Below are positions 50,421 to 60,080 of a stretch of 64,000 nucleotides of DNA, one piece after another. Position 1 is the stretch's first letter. Every line of letters begins with the position of its first letter. Source of the stretch: Nematostella vectensis (Eukaryota > Cnidaria > Anthozoa > Actiniaria > Edwardsiidae); the NCBI RefSeq assembly GCF_932526225.1, contig NC_064048.1, positions 705,340-769,339 of the forward strand. The letters run 5' to 3'. The notes under the pieces were generated by a model. The model was not told where the DNA came from. It was given only the letters and a program-made list of their open reading frames with translations, and made no database searches. The translations under genes and the position numbers were made by a program.

Positions 50421-53400
50421 CTCACCCCTTCTAGGTGACCTCCGTACCTTCACATGGAACTTGCAGTACACAGCCTTCCCCTTGCTGTTCACCATCTTGA
50501 AGGTGTGGCTTCCATAGCCGTTCATGTGGCGGAACCCATCAGGGATGCCTCGGTCACTGAACAGGAAAGACGTCTGGTGGGTGGTCTCAGGACGAAGAGT
50601 GATAAAGTCCCAAAACATGTTGGCATCCTGAGGAGATGAGGAGTTGTATGATTGTTTGGTAATTATTTCATTATAATGGTAAAGTAGTGATGACAGTGGT
50701 TATGATAGTGGTTATTATATAATAATGATGCTGATAATGATACAGTAGTAATGATTCTGATGACTCCATGCGTGCTACTGCTTGCCACTTCGCAAAATGC
50801 AAATTCCTTCCCCATGTGGTGAATTCTATTGCTAACTATGTTTGCCACGGTGGTAAATGTCTGTTTCCTATACTCGTGAATTTTGAATAACAATCTTTCA
50901 CCTTGAAATCTTATTTCTAATACATCAAGATAACGTACTGTTTCCTATGTAGTTCCGGGTAGCATAATATTTTAACAAAGAGGATAATTCTTGAAATCTT
51001 CAGTTACTATTGGTTACCATATTGTTACTACAGTATATTTTGTGGGCACTTAATTTTGCAAAAAAAGGATTGGATATTTTGTGACATTTTGCGATTTAGG
51101 TGCAAAATCATTTTAAATTTCTCAAAATTGTCAAAAACGCATTTCTCCGAGAATTTGATTAAGGTGGTGCGCGGAGGTTGTTTTGGCTAAACAGCTTTTA
51201 CTAAGTTCCCTATATTAGACTCATTTTTGACTCGATTTTCGTGAATTTTTCAGATTTTATTAATACATTTATGCTTTGTCAGATCCCGCAAGATTCACAC
51301 TATTTTTTTTCATGCAAGGTAAATGAAAGAAATATTTTTATATTAAAATAAAAATATCAAATTTTTGCGATGAATTTTTTTCTAAATTCACAGTAACACC
51401 TAACAATACTACAGTTTGAAGCACACAAATTTTTGGCTTAAAACTGTGCAACTTTGTCACATGTGAAACAAGCAAGGCAGCTATCGTCGATTACCATGTG
51501 TGACACTAGCGTGGACTTTGTTTGAAGGGCGTTCAGATACTCAAATTTTGATTCTAATTTCTCATAAACGCAGGTTCGACATACAACTACATCAAGCAAG
51601 TATTTTCGGTAAGGCCTATTTTACCAATAGAGTCGGGTAATAGTTTGGAAGATGAGCGGGTTGCGCTTAAATGTTGAAAAGGAAAAATTCTTTAGTTTTC
51701 AAATCATCTTAACAAAAATACTCTCGAATTGACTCTCTGAAATTTATTCTTGTGCAAAACTGGTTCTCTTGCCCCTCTCACACAAGTTGCCTTAGGGTTT
51801 GGACTAAGCAGGGGTTGTAAATTCGGGGATGGATCTTGGTAGGCAAGAGTGCATTTATTTTTTCAAACATTGCGAGGACAATTTTGGCATGAAATAAAGA
51901 TTCATCAATCGCGAAGTTTGACAGGTCAGTTTTAAGCCAAAAATTTGTGTGCTTCAAGTTGGAATATTGTTAGGTGTTACTGTAGATTTAGAAAAAAATT
52001 CATCGCGCAGATTTCAAGATTTTTACTTTAATATAAAAATATTGCTTCCTTTTAACTTGCATGACAAAAAATAATTTGATTTCCAAGAAGAGTGAATCTA
52101 GTGGAATCTGATAAAGCATAGATGTATCAATAAAATCTGAAAAATTTACGAGAATCGTGCCAAAAATGAGTCTTCTGTAGGGAACATAGTGCATAAGCTG
52201 TTTAGCCAAAACAACCTCGGCGCGCCGCCTTAAACATTACAACAAAACAAAACTGTAGAAATCATATTGTGCTTGATGCTATTTTCTAAGACATTAATAC
52301 TGTACATCAAAGCTGTGGCACAAAAGTTAAGAATCATAAGTTCTTAATCGTCTTGGTCTTGGTCGTCATTAAAAAAATAAACTAACAAAATGGAAAGAAT
52401 ATTGAATTTTGCTATACCGGCATTAAAGTTTGTAGGAATAGGATTTCACTGGGCTTAAATGTTGCGAAATTAAAGAGACCAATAAGGTATTTTGATTAAA
52501 TTGGTCACTATAGTGTCTCAGTTGTGGCTAATTCCCCATAAGTGGCTAATTCCTTTGGCTTAAAATTAGCCACAGTAGCTTGTGCCCTCAAGATCCTAGT
52601 GCACACAGAGGATGACATGATAATAATAATAATCACCATAAAGATAATGATAATGATAACAATAACGATAATGATAATGGGAATGTTAATGATAATGGTT
52701 AAGATGGTAATGATAATAATAATAGTTGAGATGATAATAATTATGATAATGGTTGAGATGGTAATGTTAATGATAATAGTTAAGATGATGGGTGGTTAAT
52801 CGCAATGAAAATGGTGGGAAATAGCCCTAATGAAGAGGATGACACAACCAAACCTCACCTTCAAATGTGTAACAGGATTTCTCTTCTGTGTATGAATAAA
52901 ACTGGGGAACTGTAAATACAGTATAATTAGTAATTAGTTAATATGATATAGTAAAGTAATAAAAAATAAGATTAAAACAACAATCGACAATCTACAAGAA
53001 GCAAAGTAAACACGTGAAATGTGTGTGACAGTTTAAATTCACAGGGAAATCAAGCTTATTTACAATGTTTATTTAACAGAATTGTATTGTTTATTTACCA
53101 GAATTGTATTGTTAATGTATTGTTAATTTACCAGAATTTATTGTTTATTTACCAGAATTGGGTCCCGGATGAAGAAGATAGGGGTGTTGTTTCCGACAAG
53201 GTCCCAGTTGCCCTCATCTGTGTAGAACTTCATGGCGAAACCACGGGGATCTCTGGCTGTATCAGCACTTCCAGCCTCACCACCTATCAATACAAACACC
53301 AGTATAAACACACCCACACCCACCACCTTATCAAAACAAACAAGCCCTACAATTTGAATACAAACATCAGTATTAACACTCCCACATCCACCACTTATCA

Positions 53401-56265
53401 ATACAAACAAACCTCACAATTTGAATACAAACATCGGTATTAACACTCCCAGATTCACTATCTTATCAAAACCAGCATCAATATCAACAGTTAATCTTTG
53501 TAATGTTATCAAAACAAACATACAGTAAGTATCAACACTCCCAGTCCAAACACCAATATTAACACTCCTAGTCTCAAAACTTTATCAAAAAGCCTCACCA
53601 CCATATTAAAATAAACACCAGTATCAACACTGCCAGCCTCAAAACCTTATCAAAACAAACAGTTTTATCAACACCCCTAGTTTCACCCTCTTATTGAAAA
53701 AAACAAGCCTGACGACTTTATTGAAAGAAGTCCAAACCCCACCACCCCACCACCCCACCACCTCACCACCCCACCACCCCACCACCTCACCACCCCACCA
53801 CCCCACCACCCCACCACCCCACCACCTCACCACCCCACCACCCCACCACCCCACCACCCCACCACCCCACCACCCCACCACCCCACCACCCCACCACCCC
53901 ACCACCCCACCACCCCACCACCCCACCACCCCACCACCCCACCACCCCACCACCCCACCACCCCACCACCCCACCACCCCACCACCTCACCACCCCATCA
54001 CCCCACCACCCCACCACCCCACCACCTCACCACCCCACCACCTCACCACCCCACCACCCCACCACCTCACCACCCCACCACCCCACCACCCCACCACCTC
54101 ACCACCCCACCACCCCACCACCCCACCACCCCACCACCCCACCACCCCACCACCTCACCACCTCACCACCCCACCACCCCACCACCCCACCACCCCACCA
54201 CCTCACCACCCCACCACCCCACCACCCCACCACCTCACCACCTCACCAAAACAATCCCTTACCCACAGTGGAGAACCTGACCAGACATGGAGTCTTTTTC
54301 CCAACAGTTTCAAAGATCCTGGCCTTGCAGTACTTAGTGATATCATTGGTAACCTCAAAGTACCCAAAGGCACCGCCGCCCTTGGCATGGACGACTCGCT
54401 CAGGGATCCTCTCATGGTCAAAATGAGACATGACGTCCATGAACTGGGTGTCTTGCATAAGGAGGGGTCCGCGGGGGCCAGCCGTCATGCTGCTTGTATT
54501 CGTGTCCACAGGGATACCAGCACTGGTGGTCAGGCCTGCCACATTCTGAGGTACAAACAAACACAATCAATACAATGCTGTTAGGCTAGCCGCATTCTAA
54601 GGTACAAACAAACATGATCAATACAATGTTGTTAGGCTAGCTGCATTTTAAGGTACAAACACACATGATCAACACAATGTTGTCAGGCTAGCCCCATTCT
54701 AAGGTACAAACAAACATGAACAATACAATGTTGTTAGGCTAGCCGCATTCTAAGGTACAAACAAACACGATCAATACAATGCTGTTAGGCTAGCCGCATT
54801 CTAAGGTACAAACAAACACGATCAATACAATGCTGTTAGGCTAGCCACATTCTAAGGTACAAACAAACACGATCTAGGCTAGCAACATTCTAAGGTACAA
54901 ACAAACACGATCAATACAATGTTGTTAGGCTAGCCGCATTCTAAGGTACAAACAAACACAATCAATACAATGTTGTTAGGCTAGCCGCATTCTAAGGTAC
55001 AAACAAGCACGATTAATACAATGCTGTTAGGCTAGCCGCACATTCTAAGGTACAAATAACCTGAGTATCAGGCCCTCCTATGTTTCTATCGACAAGGGCC
55101 TGATACAAGTACTGTTCGAATCGCATGTTCTCATGTCGGATTCCGGCATGGCTCCTGATTGCTCAAAAAAACAAAGGGTACTCGAATAGGACGCGCTGAT
55201 TGGTTCAGCTATATATAGTAACCTAGCCCATCGACTGCTCGTTCTCAGAGTAATGGCGGACTCCAAAAGTACTTTTGACCTGGTGTTAGCAGAATCAGAG
55301 AAATCGTTTTCTATAACATTAAAAAAAATTATTTTCCTGTCTTCATTTTCTTCGGAAAAAATTCCGCCTGATACTCAGGTTATATGTTCAAATGTTTTGC
55401 CAAGGCCGGTCATTGCTTGTGTTTATTTCTCATTTGTATTGTTTTTCAAAGCGAAGATCTACTACTAATATCAGAGGTGCTGGATTCATAGAAGCTGCTT
55501 AATACTAGAGACATCATTAGTCGTAGCTATAAAATTTGTTTTTAGTTATAAAATTTTTAAACATGAATTGACTGATGTGACATGGCCAAAAACTCACAAT
55601 AAGACTTTCCAGATCTTAAATTGTACAAAATGTAGATAGTTTACAAGAATATATTTCCTAAAAACAAATAGGGAAAAGCTTTAAATTCATGATAAGTAGC
55701 AGAAGAACACATGCAGCAATTAACTGTTGTCGATATGATAAGAATTGTGAACTATGTTATCCAGTAAACACAACCAACAACAACAATATGATCTCCCTCC
55801 ATGGTGGTTCCGCTAATGAACCGTCAGAGATAATATATAACAAAAAACAAATCAATCGCCTTTATTGTTTTAATAGAATGGGTTATATTTTTATTGACTT
55901 AAAAAAACATCATGTTTTTCGTGAAAGAACGGCAGAGAGATCTTTGGAAGCTCTTGACTTTATAAAATGGCTAAAATCAAAAACACACTTTGTTGATTGA
56001 GACTAATTTTGATATATAACTTTAGTATACATGGCATTATAGATAGTTGATACCTTTATTCATCATTTAGGGGGGAAAGTTGGAATTGCATAACAAATAT
56101 CCTATTATTCACACATCAGCCAACAAAACTGCAACGAAGCAAGACACAACGGAACGAACCACAAACTTTTATAAAAAAACACGGTCAAACAACAACAAGA
56201 ACCCCTACCGATTGAGATTTAGCATAGTCAGACAGCTGCTCCGAGGCCTTGCATTTGGACGCCAT
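34734..56265 (-). CDS. CAT: catalase, 13 exons
   Basis: Haem catalase, decomposing hydrogen peroxide to water and oxygen, normally peroxisomal. Minus-strand exons: 56209-56265, 54263-54545, 53153-53283, 52859-52909, 50448-50627, 50170-50280, 43758-43838, 42682-42834, 41409-41544, 36462-36541, 35806-35859, 35149-35256, 34734-34814. All join in frame to about 501 residues. The active-site signature [18 protein letters not shown] carries the distal His72; Asn145 lies in [11 protein letters not shown]; the proximal haem ligand is Tyr355 in RLFSYHDTH, matching the family pattern. Other hallmarks are [26 protein letters not shown] and [17 protein letters not shown]. The C-terminus is about 25 residues shorter than in vertebrates and ends ELQKHQVSG with no obvious peroxisomal signal; a donor at 34746 (CAA|GTAAGT) could instead lead to an unseen last exon. 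Introns 6 and 9 are expanded by arrays made of copied exon junctions. Confidence 0.95.
36360..36422. repeat. dispersed GCGCTTATTC motif cluster
   Basis: GGGCGCTTATTCGGG, GTGTGCTTATTCC and GAGGCACTTATTCAAG lie close together in catalase intron 10. On the reverse strand they match the diverged GAATAAGCGCC units at 21560-21590. Confidence 0.5.
36675..41408 (-). repeat. 45-bp array in catalase intron 9, about 105 copies, derived from the exon 9 donor
   Basis: Plus-strand unit ACCCTGATTGTCAAATGTCT followed by GGGGTCTATCCCACTAGAGTTCATT. Exon 9 and its donor (41400-41440) carry the same sequence for about 34 nt, covering codons DGPQTFDNQ and the GGTAAT splice site. Each unit is therefore a copy of exon end plus 5' splice site. 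Block duplications are visible, for example 37528-37779 repeated at 37928 (400 bp) and 39535-39741 repeated at 40253 (718 bp). Frames such as [10 protein letters not shown] and [10 protein letters not shown] are by-products of the repeat. Confidence 0.95.
42045..42475. repeat. 53-bp array in catalase intron 8, about 8 copies
   Basis: Unit CATCACATATTTTGTGATGT followed by TTGTTGCTTGTTATTATCATTGTTGTTGTTATA. Each unit contains an inverted repeat (ATCACA...TGTGAT). The flank to about 42665 is a decayed TTGTTGTTGTCATTATT sequence. Confidence 0.9.
42970..43321. repeat. direct and inverted copies of the exon 8 acceptor, forming a palindrome of about 250 bp
   Basis: Exon 8 begins at 42834 after a CTCCTTCAG acceptor. 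The block GAACTCTGCATGGGGCCAGA plus TCTGAAGGAGACAATAATTACC recurs directly at about 42971 and 43096 and inverted at about 43252-43304. The last two form arms of a palindrome over 43074-43321 with AT dinucleotide sequence in the centre. About 25 nt of each copy are exonic. Confidence 0.9.
44008..49935 (-). repeat. 33/35-bp array in catalase intron 6, about 175 copies, derived from the exon 6 donor
   Basis: Plus-strand unit AATGTTCCCCTTGGCAATGG followed by TGTTATACTAAAC or -ACTAACAC. The end of exon 6 (50170-50195) reads AAGTTCCCCTCAGCAATGGC then ATTATAAAG, codons YNAIAEGNF. Units nearest the exon (49912-49935, and AAAGTTCCCC variants at 48604, 49438, 49740) are intermediate in sequence. Higher-order blocks recur about 834 bp apart (48201 and 49035) and about 1172 bp apart (45328 and 46500). 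Confidence 0.95.
50339..50420. repeat. (TAA)n microsatellite
   Basis: About 27 uninterrupted TAA triplets in the short catalase intron 5, about 28 nt from the exon 5 donor. Confidence 0.95.
51159..52233. mobile_element. non-autonomous DNA transposon with long inverted ends and TTAA target duplication
   Basis: TTAA at 51159-51162 and 52230-52233 flank an element whose ends are inverted copies: left GGTGGTGCGCGGAGGTTGTT, right ending AACAACCTCGGCGCGCCGCC. The inverted arms extend about 290-300 nt each (to about 51455 and from about 51930) with mismatches. The centre has no transposase-like frame. TTAA duplication is typical of piggyBac-type integration, but the ends alone do not prove the superfamily. 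It sits in catalase intron 4. Confidence 0.85.
52618..52795. repeat. GATAAT/GATGGT simple-sequence tract
   Basis: Imperfect repeats of ATGATAATGGTTGAGATGGT in catalase intron 4, near the acceptor of exon 4. Confidence 0.8.
53075..53165 (-). repeat. four tandem copies of the exon 3 donor
   Basis: The real junction on the minus strand is CCAATTCTG|GTAAATAAAC at 53153. Three further copies of ACAATTCTGGTAAATAAACA or close variants follow within 80 bp downstream in intron 3. Each is a plausible 5' splice site. Confidence 0.85.
53284..53695 (-). repeat. degenerate repeat in intron 2 derived from the exon 3 acceptor
   Basis: Plus-strand copies such as GTATCAACACTGCCAGCCTC then AAAACCTTATCAAAACAAAC match the start of exon 3 and its acceptor (TATCAGCACTTCCAGCCTCA then CCACCTATCAATACAAACAC at 53259-53298). 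Five or six diverged copies, period roughly 70-90 bp. Confidence 0.75.
53738..54250. repeat. CCACCCCA short-unit array
   Basis: Mostly CACCCCACCA, with CACCTCACCA variants, for about 510 bp in catalase intron 2, ending 13 nt from the exon 2 donor. Open frames on both strands ([15 protein letters not shown]) are by-products. Confidence 0.95.
54530..55050 (-). repeat. 51-bp array in catalase intron 1, about 10 copies, derived from the exon 2 acceptor
   Basis: Plus-strand unit CATTCTAAGGTACAAACAAA followed by CACGATCAATACAATGCTGTTAGGCTAGCCG. The real acceptor and first exon 2 bases (54530-54565) read AGGCCTGCCACATTCTGAGG then TACAAACAAACACAATC. Each copy therefore keeps about 15 exonic nt plus the acceptor region. 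Confidence 0.9.
55056..55383. mobile_element. 328-bp MITE-like element with 18-bp inverted ends
   Basis: ATAACCTGAGTATCAGGC at 55056-55073 is the exact reverse complement of 55366-55383. Inside, on the plus strand, a TATATATAG motif near 55211 precedes an ATG at 55253 ([20 protein letters not shown]), open past the right end. It may be an internally deleted transposon that keeps a promoter and the start of a gene. It lies in catalase intron 1. Confidence 0.65.
55384..56208. other. 5' part of catalase intron 1, nothing else recognised
   Basis: AT-rich. The plus-strand frame at 55689-56000 has no splice or homology support. Confidence 0.45.
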
Positions 56266-57341
56266 GTTCAAAGCAAACTCAGATGTTTTCCACAGAAAAA
56301 ATGGATTCGGCCGACTTTCTCCTTGCACGACGATCAGAGAAGGAAGAGGTCAACGATCACGTGACTTAGGCGAAACGGCGTGGTGGGGGTCCTGTGGTAA
56401 GACTGTGTCTGCTTGCTTCAATTTCTCTCTTTTTTTTTCATTTATACACATTTAACCCCCCATCTAAAACATCTGTTTCATAAATCCTACAGCACTGATC
56501 AAGAATATAAAAACCCTCCTCTTTAGCGATCTTGTATGGGGAGAGGCCAAAAAAGGATTGTACTTCTTAGCCGGGCGGGGAATCGTCGGCAAAATCAATT
56601 TTAACCCCAGGGGATAGCCCTTTGGGCTTGTTCAACAGAAATTCCTACCGTTAAGAGAAAGGAATTCTTAACCCTTAGAGTTGCACAACCGGAACAAAAT
56701 GTTTAACACCCCCTTAGGAATAGCAATTGGTCGTGAATTTTATACCCTAAGAGATAGCAAAATCGGAAAAAAACCTCCAACCTCCCCCCCCCCCCCCCCC
56801 TAAGGGATGGAAGTTGGACGAAATTTTATACCCTAAAAGATGGGACGATCACCCCCGTCTACTTTTGAATCCGTGTTAGTGTGGACGACCCCTTTGTCGC
56901 GTAGACAAGAGAGCTAGCTACAGGCTTGTCAATAAAATCTATCCACCTCCATCTATCGCAGCCACGATAACGATAGCGTGCTTAGAAAGAAAAAAAAGGG
57001 AAGAAGGAGCAAAGTGGGCCTTTACTCGTATTTGACCCATCGCGCAAATAAATGGACGTGGGACAGGAACTATAAATGTATGAAATGAATATAACAATTG
57101 CACATGAGTCAATTGCACATAAGCGAATTTAAATGAGTATATTACTTGTGAGTAGCATAAGACTACTCCAAAGGGTAAAACGTATATATGATAAGACAAT
57201 ACACACTCCATCTATATGGACGGGTACCGGATGCATGCTACGTGACGTGAGTCTAATTTTCTAGCCTGGGTAGCCTATGGTATTATTATAAGGCTTCCTC
57301 TACATAAGAGGACTAATATAATCACGTGCCTATCACGTGGT
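56266..57341. other. catalase upstream region
   Basis: Between the catalase start and the stop of the next minus-strand gene. A CACGTG lies near 56357, a run of about 15 C at 56786-56800, and further CACGTG motifs near 57324-57337. No TATA element is obvious near the catalase start. On the plus strand ATG at 56301 opens a short MDSADFLLARRSEKEEVNDH frame, too short to call. Confidence 0.4.
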
Positions 57342-57519
57342 CTACTTCAGCTTGGGCAGCTGCATGGTGGGTTTCTCCGGCAGGAAGCAGGAGAACGCCT
57401 CGGACCACTCGTGCTGAATCACAGTGTCACAGTGCTCGTCGTTGTCAACCCTTGTCAGTCTGTAGGCCATGAAGTGGTGCGGTGGCATCTTGAATCCCGC
57501 AGGCACGGGCTTCATGAAC
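57342..57519 (-). CDS. terminal exon of an unidentified minus-strand gene
   Basis: A TTGCTTCAG acceptor precedes 57519 and a TAG stop is at 57342-57344. The 59 codons read FMKPVPAGFKMPPHHFMAYR, then LTRVDNDEHCDTVIQHEWSE, then AFSCFLPEKPTMQLPKLK. The composition (Trp, Cys, His, Met, Phe) and the clean acceptor are strongly coding-like. The frame needs two nt from the preceding exon. I do not recognise the family. The upstream exons must lie beyond 58.2 kb, possibly past the retrotransposon and Polinton, which would then sit in an intron. Confidence 0.7.
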
Positions 57520-57529
57520 CTGAAGCAAC

Positions 57530-58205
57530 ACAGGGAACCCGATTATAATTACACACAGGAAACCCACCAAGATACACAGGAAACCCGATAACAATTACAC
57601 AAAGCGAACCTATCAAGATACACAGGTATCACGTTAACAATTACACACAGGGAGCCCATTAAGATGCATAGGTATCCCTATAACAATTACACACAAGGAA
57701 CCCATCAAGATACACAGGTATCCCGTTAACAATCACACACAGGGAACCCATTAAGATGCATAGGTATCCCGATAACAATTACACACAAGGAGCCCATCAA
57801 GATACACAGGGAGCCCGTTAACAATTACACACAGGGAACCCATTAAGATGCATAGGTATACCGTTAACAATTCCACGCAGGGAACCTATTAAAATGCAAT
57901 AGGTATCCCGTTAACAATTACACACAAGGAACCCATCAAGATACACAGGGAGCCCGTTAACAATTACACAAAGCGAACTATTAAAATGCATAGGTATCCC
58001 GCTAACAATTACACACAGGGAATCCCATTAAGACACACAGGTATCCCGCTTACAATTACACAAGGCGAACCCATTTAGATGCATAGGTATCCCGTTAACA
58101 ATTACACACAGGGAACCATTAAGATGCATAGGTATACCTTTAACAATTCCGCACAGAGAACCATTAAGATGCATAGGTATACCGTTTACAATTACACAAA
58201 GCAGC
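57530..58205. repeat. 46-bp array, about 14 copies, next to an acceptor
   Basis: Unit AACAATTACACACAGGGAAC followed by CCATTAAGATGCATAGGTATCCCGTT, diverged. It starts about 10 nt from the acceptor at 57520 (ACACAGGGAACCCG), so the seed is the intron end next to the splice site. Confidence 0.9.
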
Positions 58206-58276
58206 AAATCCTCTATCACCAATTACTTTGGGCAGAGGGCCTACTCCAGGTCAAGTGATTCAGACCCACAGCTAAT

Positions 58277-58400
58277 AGCTTTACCATTTATCCTGATAGC
58301 TAGACTAGGTGTAGTGCCAAAGACTTTTCTCAGCTAAGAGCTTTACCATTTATCCTGATAGCTAGACTAGGTGTAGTGCCAAAGACTTTTCTCAGCTAAG
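58277..58400. repeat. 62-bp tandem duplication
   Basis: Two identical 62-bp copies at 58277-58338 and 58339-58400, each starting AGCTTTACCATTTATCCTGA. They end where similarity to the retrotransposon begins. Confidence 0.95.
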
Positions 58401-58547
58401 AAACCCGATTGGCCCGATTAAAAGCAAATTGCTGTTTCAAATAGCCTAGACAAAGCAAATGTCCTCAATGGTTATTTTTTCTCTATTTTTACTAAAGAGG
58501 ACTCTAGTACAGCACCAAGCTTAAATCCAAATTCATCAAGCCCAGAA

Positions 58548-60080
58548 ATGGGTAAAATCATAGTCACCTCAAATGGTGTTCAGAAGCTTTTGAATTCACT
58601 TGATTCAAATAAGGCTGGGGGGCCTGACAAATTGCCAACTCGTATTTTAAAGAAATTATCCCAAGAGTTGGCACCCCTATATACACAACTTTTCCAACAG
58701 TCCTTAGATCAGGGAAAATTACCCATGGACTGGAAAATTGCCAATGTAGTGCCAATTTTTAAAAAAGGCAAAAGATCATCACCAAATAACTATCGACCCG
58801 TTTCCCTTACATCTGTTACTTGCAAAATCTTGGAGCATGTAATATGCCACCATGTTTGGCAACATTTGGAGCAGCATGGCATACTTAGCGATTTTCAACA
58901 TGGTTTCCGTAAAAGGAGGAACTGTGAAACACAATTAATTATAACATGCCATGACTTAGTAAGCGCCATAAATCAAGGGAAACGGGTTGATGCTTTTATC
59001 TTAGATTTTTCAAAGGCCTTTGACCGAGTGCCGCATAGACGACTTCTTTACAAATTAAGCTATTATGGCATCAGGGGTAGCTTGCTGACCTGGATGGAAG
59101 ATTTCCTCACCCAGAGATCACAGTGTGTAACACTAGAGGGTGCAACATCCAGCCAATGCTCTGTTACCTCTGGTGTACCACAAGGAACAGTTTTAGGACC
59201 ACTTTTGTTCCTGCTTTTTGTAAATGATCTCCCTCTAAATATCTCGTCAACTATTAGGCTTTTTGCAGATGACTGCCTTTTATATCGCACTATTGATGGC
59301 TCAAATGACAGCCTAGCTTTACAAAACGATCTTGATGCTTTAAATAGATGGGAGAGGGATTGGCAAATGGCCTTTAATGTGGAGAAATGCCACACTATGT
59401 GCTTCTCCACAAGCAGAGCGAAAATTCCAGACCATCCCTATATACTTAACAACAGGATTCTAGAGAGGGTTTACCATCACTCCTATCTAGGAGTACTACT
59501 CCCAGGGGATTTAAAATGGGATAAACACATCGCACAAATTACATCTAGTGCAAATCAGACCCTTGGGGTCATTAGAAGAAATTTTAGAACAGCCTCGGTA
59601 GACTGCAAGTCTAAACTCTATTGCAGCCTAGTTAGACCGAAGCTTGAATATGCAAACTCTGCCTGGTACCCGCATCTCCAAAAGGATAAACACCGCCTTG
59701 ATATGGTGCAGAGGACTGCAGCCAGAGTTTGCTATAATAATTATTTGAGGGAGCCAGGGGTCGTAACAAACATGCTAAGAGAGCTGGAGTGGCCATCCCT
59801 TGAGGGCAGACGGACTCTCTCTCGAATGTCCACGTTCCATCAGGTTGTTTATGGAACTGTGGACATTGAGAGAGAGCCCTTCTTGGTTCCGATGGACCGG
59901 CCTTCAAGGAATGACAACTCCAAGCGCTTCCATAGAACACATTCCAAGTGCAACCAGCATGCAAATAGCTTTTTCCCGTGGTCTATAAAATTTTGGAACA
60001 ATTTACCAGGTTCAATTACCGACATAAAAGAAAAGGGCAAATTCAAAGAGAAGCTTCAGCAGCATTTAATTGGCTTTTAA
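58548..60080 (+). CDS. non-LTR retrotransposon reverse transcriptase (partial ORF2)
   Basis: 510 residues from the first ATG, though the same frame is open from 58422 and the ATG is not a natural start. Reverse transcriptase motifs are in order: NKAGGPDKLPTRIL (about 21), PIFKKGKRSSPNNYRPVSL (about 70-88), FILDFSKAFDRVPHRRLL (about 150, catalytic Asp), SGVPQGTVLGPLLFL (about 207) and FADD (about 238, catalytic Asp pair), followed by a YLGVLL thumb-type motif and a PKLEYANSAWYP segment. The order and the C-terminal motifs place it in the CR1/L2/Jockey assemblage; the exact clade needs a tree. There is no internal stop, so insertion may be recent, but the endonuclease is missing. Confidence 0.92.
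   Translation: MGKIIVTSNGVQKLLNSLDSNKAGGPDKLPTRILKKLSQELAPLYTQLFQQSLDQGKLPMDWKIANVVPIFKKGKRSSPNNYRPVSLTSVTCKILEHVICHHVWQHLEQHGILSDFQHGFRKRRNCETQLIITCHDLVSAINQGKRVDAFILDFSKAFDRVPHRRLLYKLSYYGIRGSLLTWMEDFLTQRSQCVTLEGATSSQCSVTSGVPQGTVLGPLLFLLFVNDLPLNISSTIRLFADDCLLYRTIDGSNDSLALQNDLDALNRWERDWQMAFNVEKCHTMCFSTSRAKIPDHPYILNNRILERVYHHSYLGVLLPGDLKWDKHIAQITSSANQTLGVIRRNFRTASVDCKSKLYCSLVRPKLEYANSAWYPHLQKDKHRLDMVQRTAARVCYNNYLREPGVVTNMLRELEWPSLEGRRTLSRMSTFHQVVYGTVDIEREPFLVPMDRPSRNDNSKRFHRTHSKCNQHANSFFPWSIKFWNNLPGSITDIKEKGKFKEKLQQHLIGF

Noticed and set aside
53639-54584. His/Pro-rich and Gly/Trp-rich frames
   Set aside because: Translations of the CCACCCCA array. The part after 54260 is antisense to catalase exon 2.
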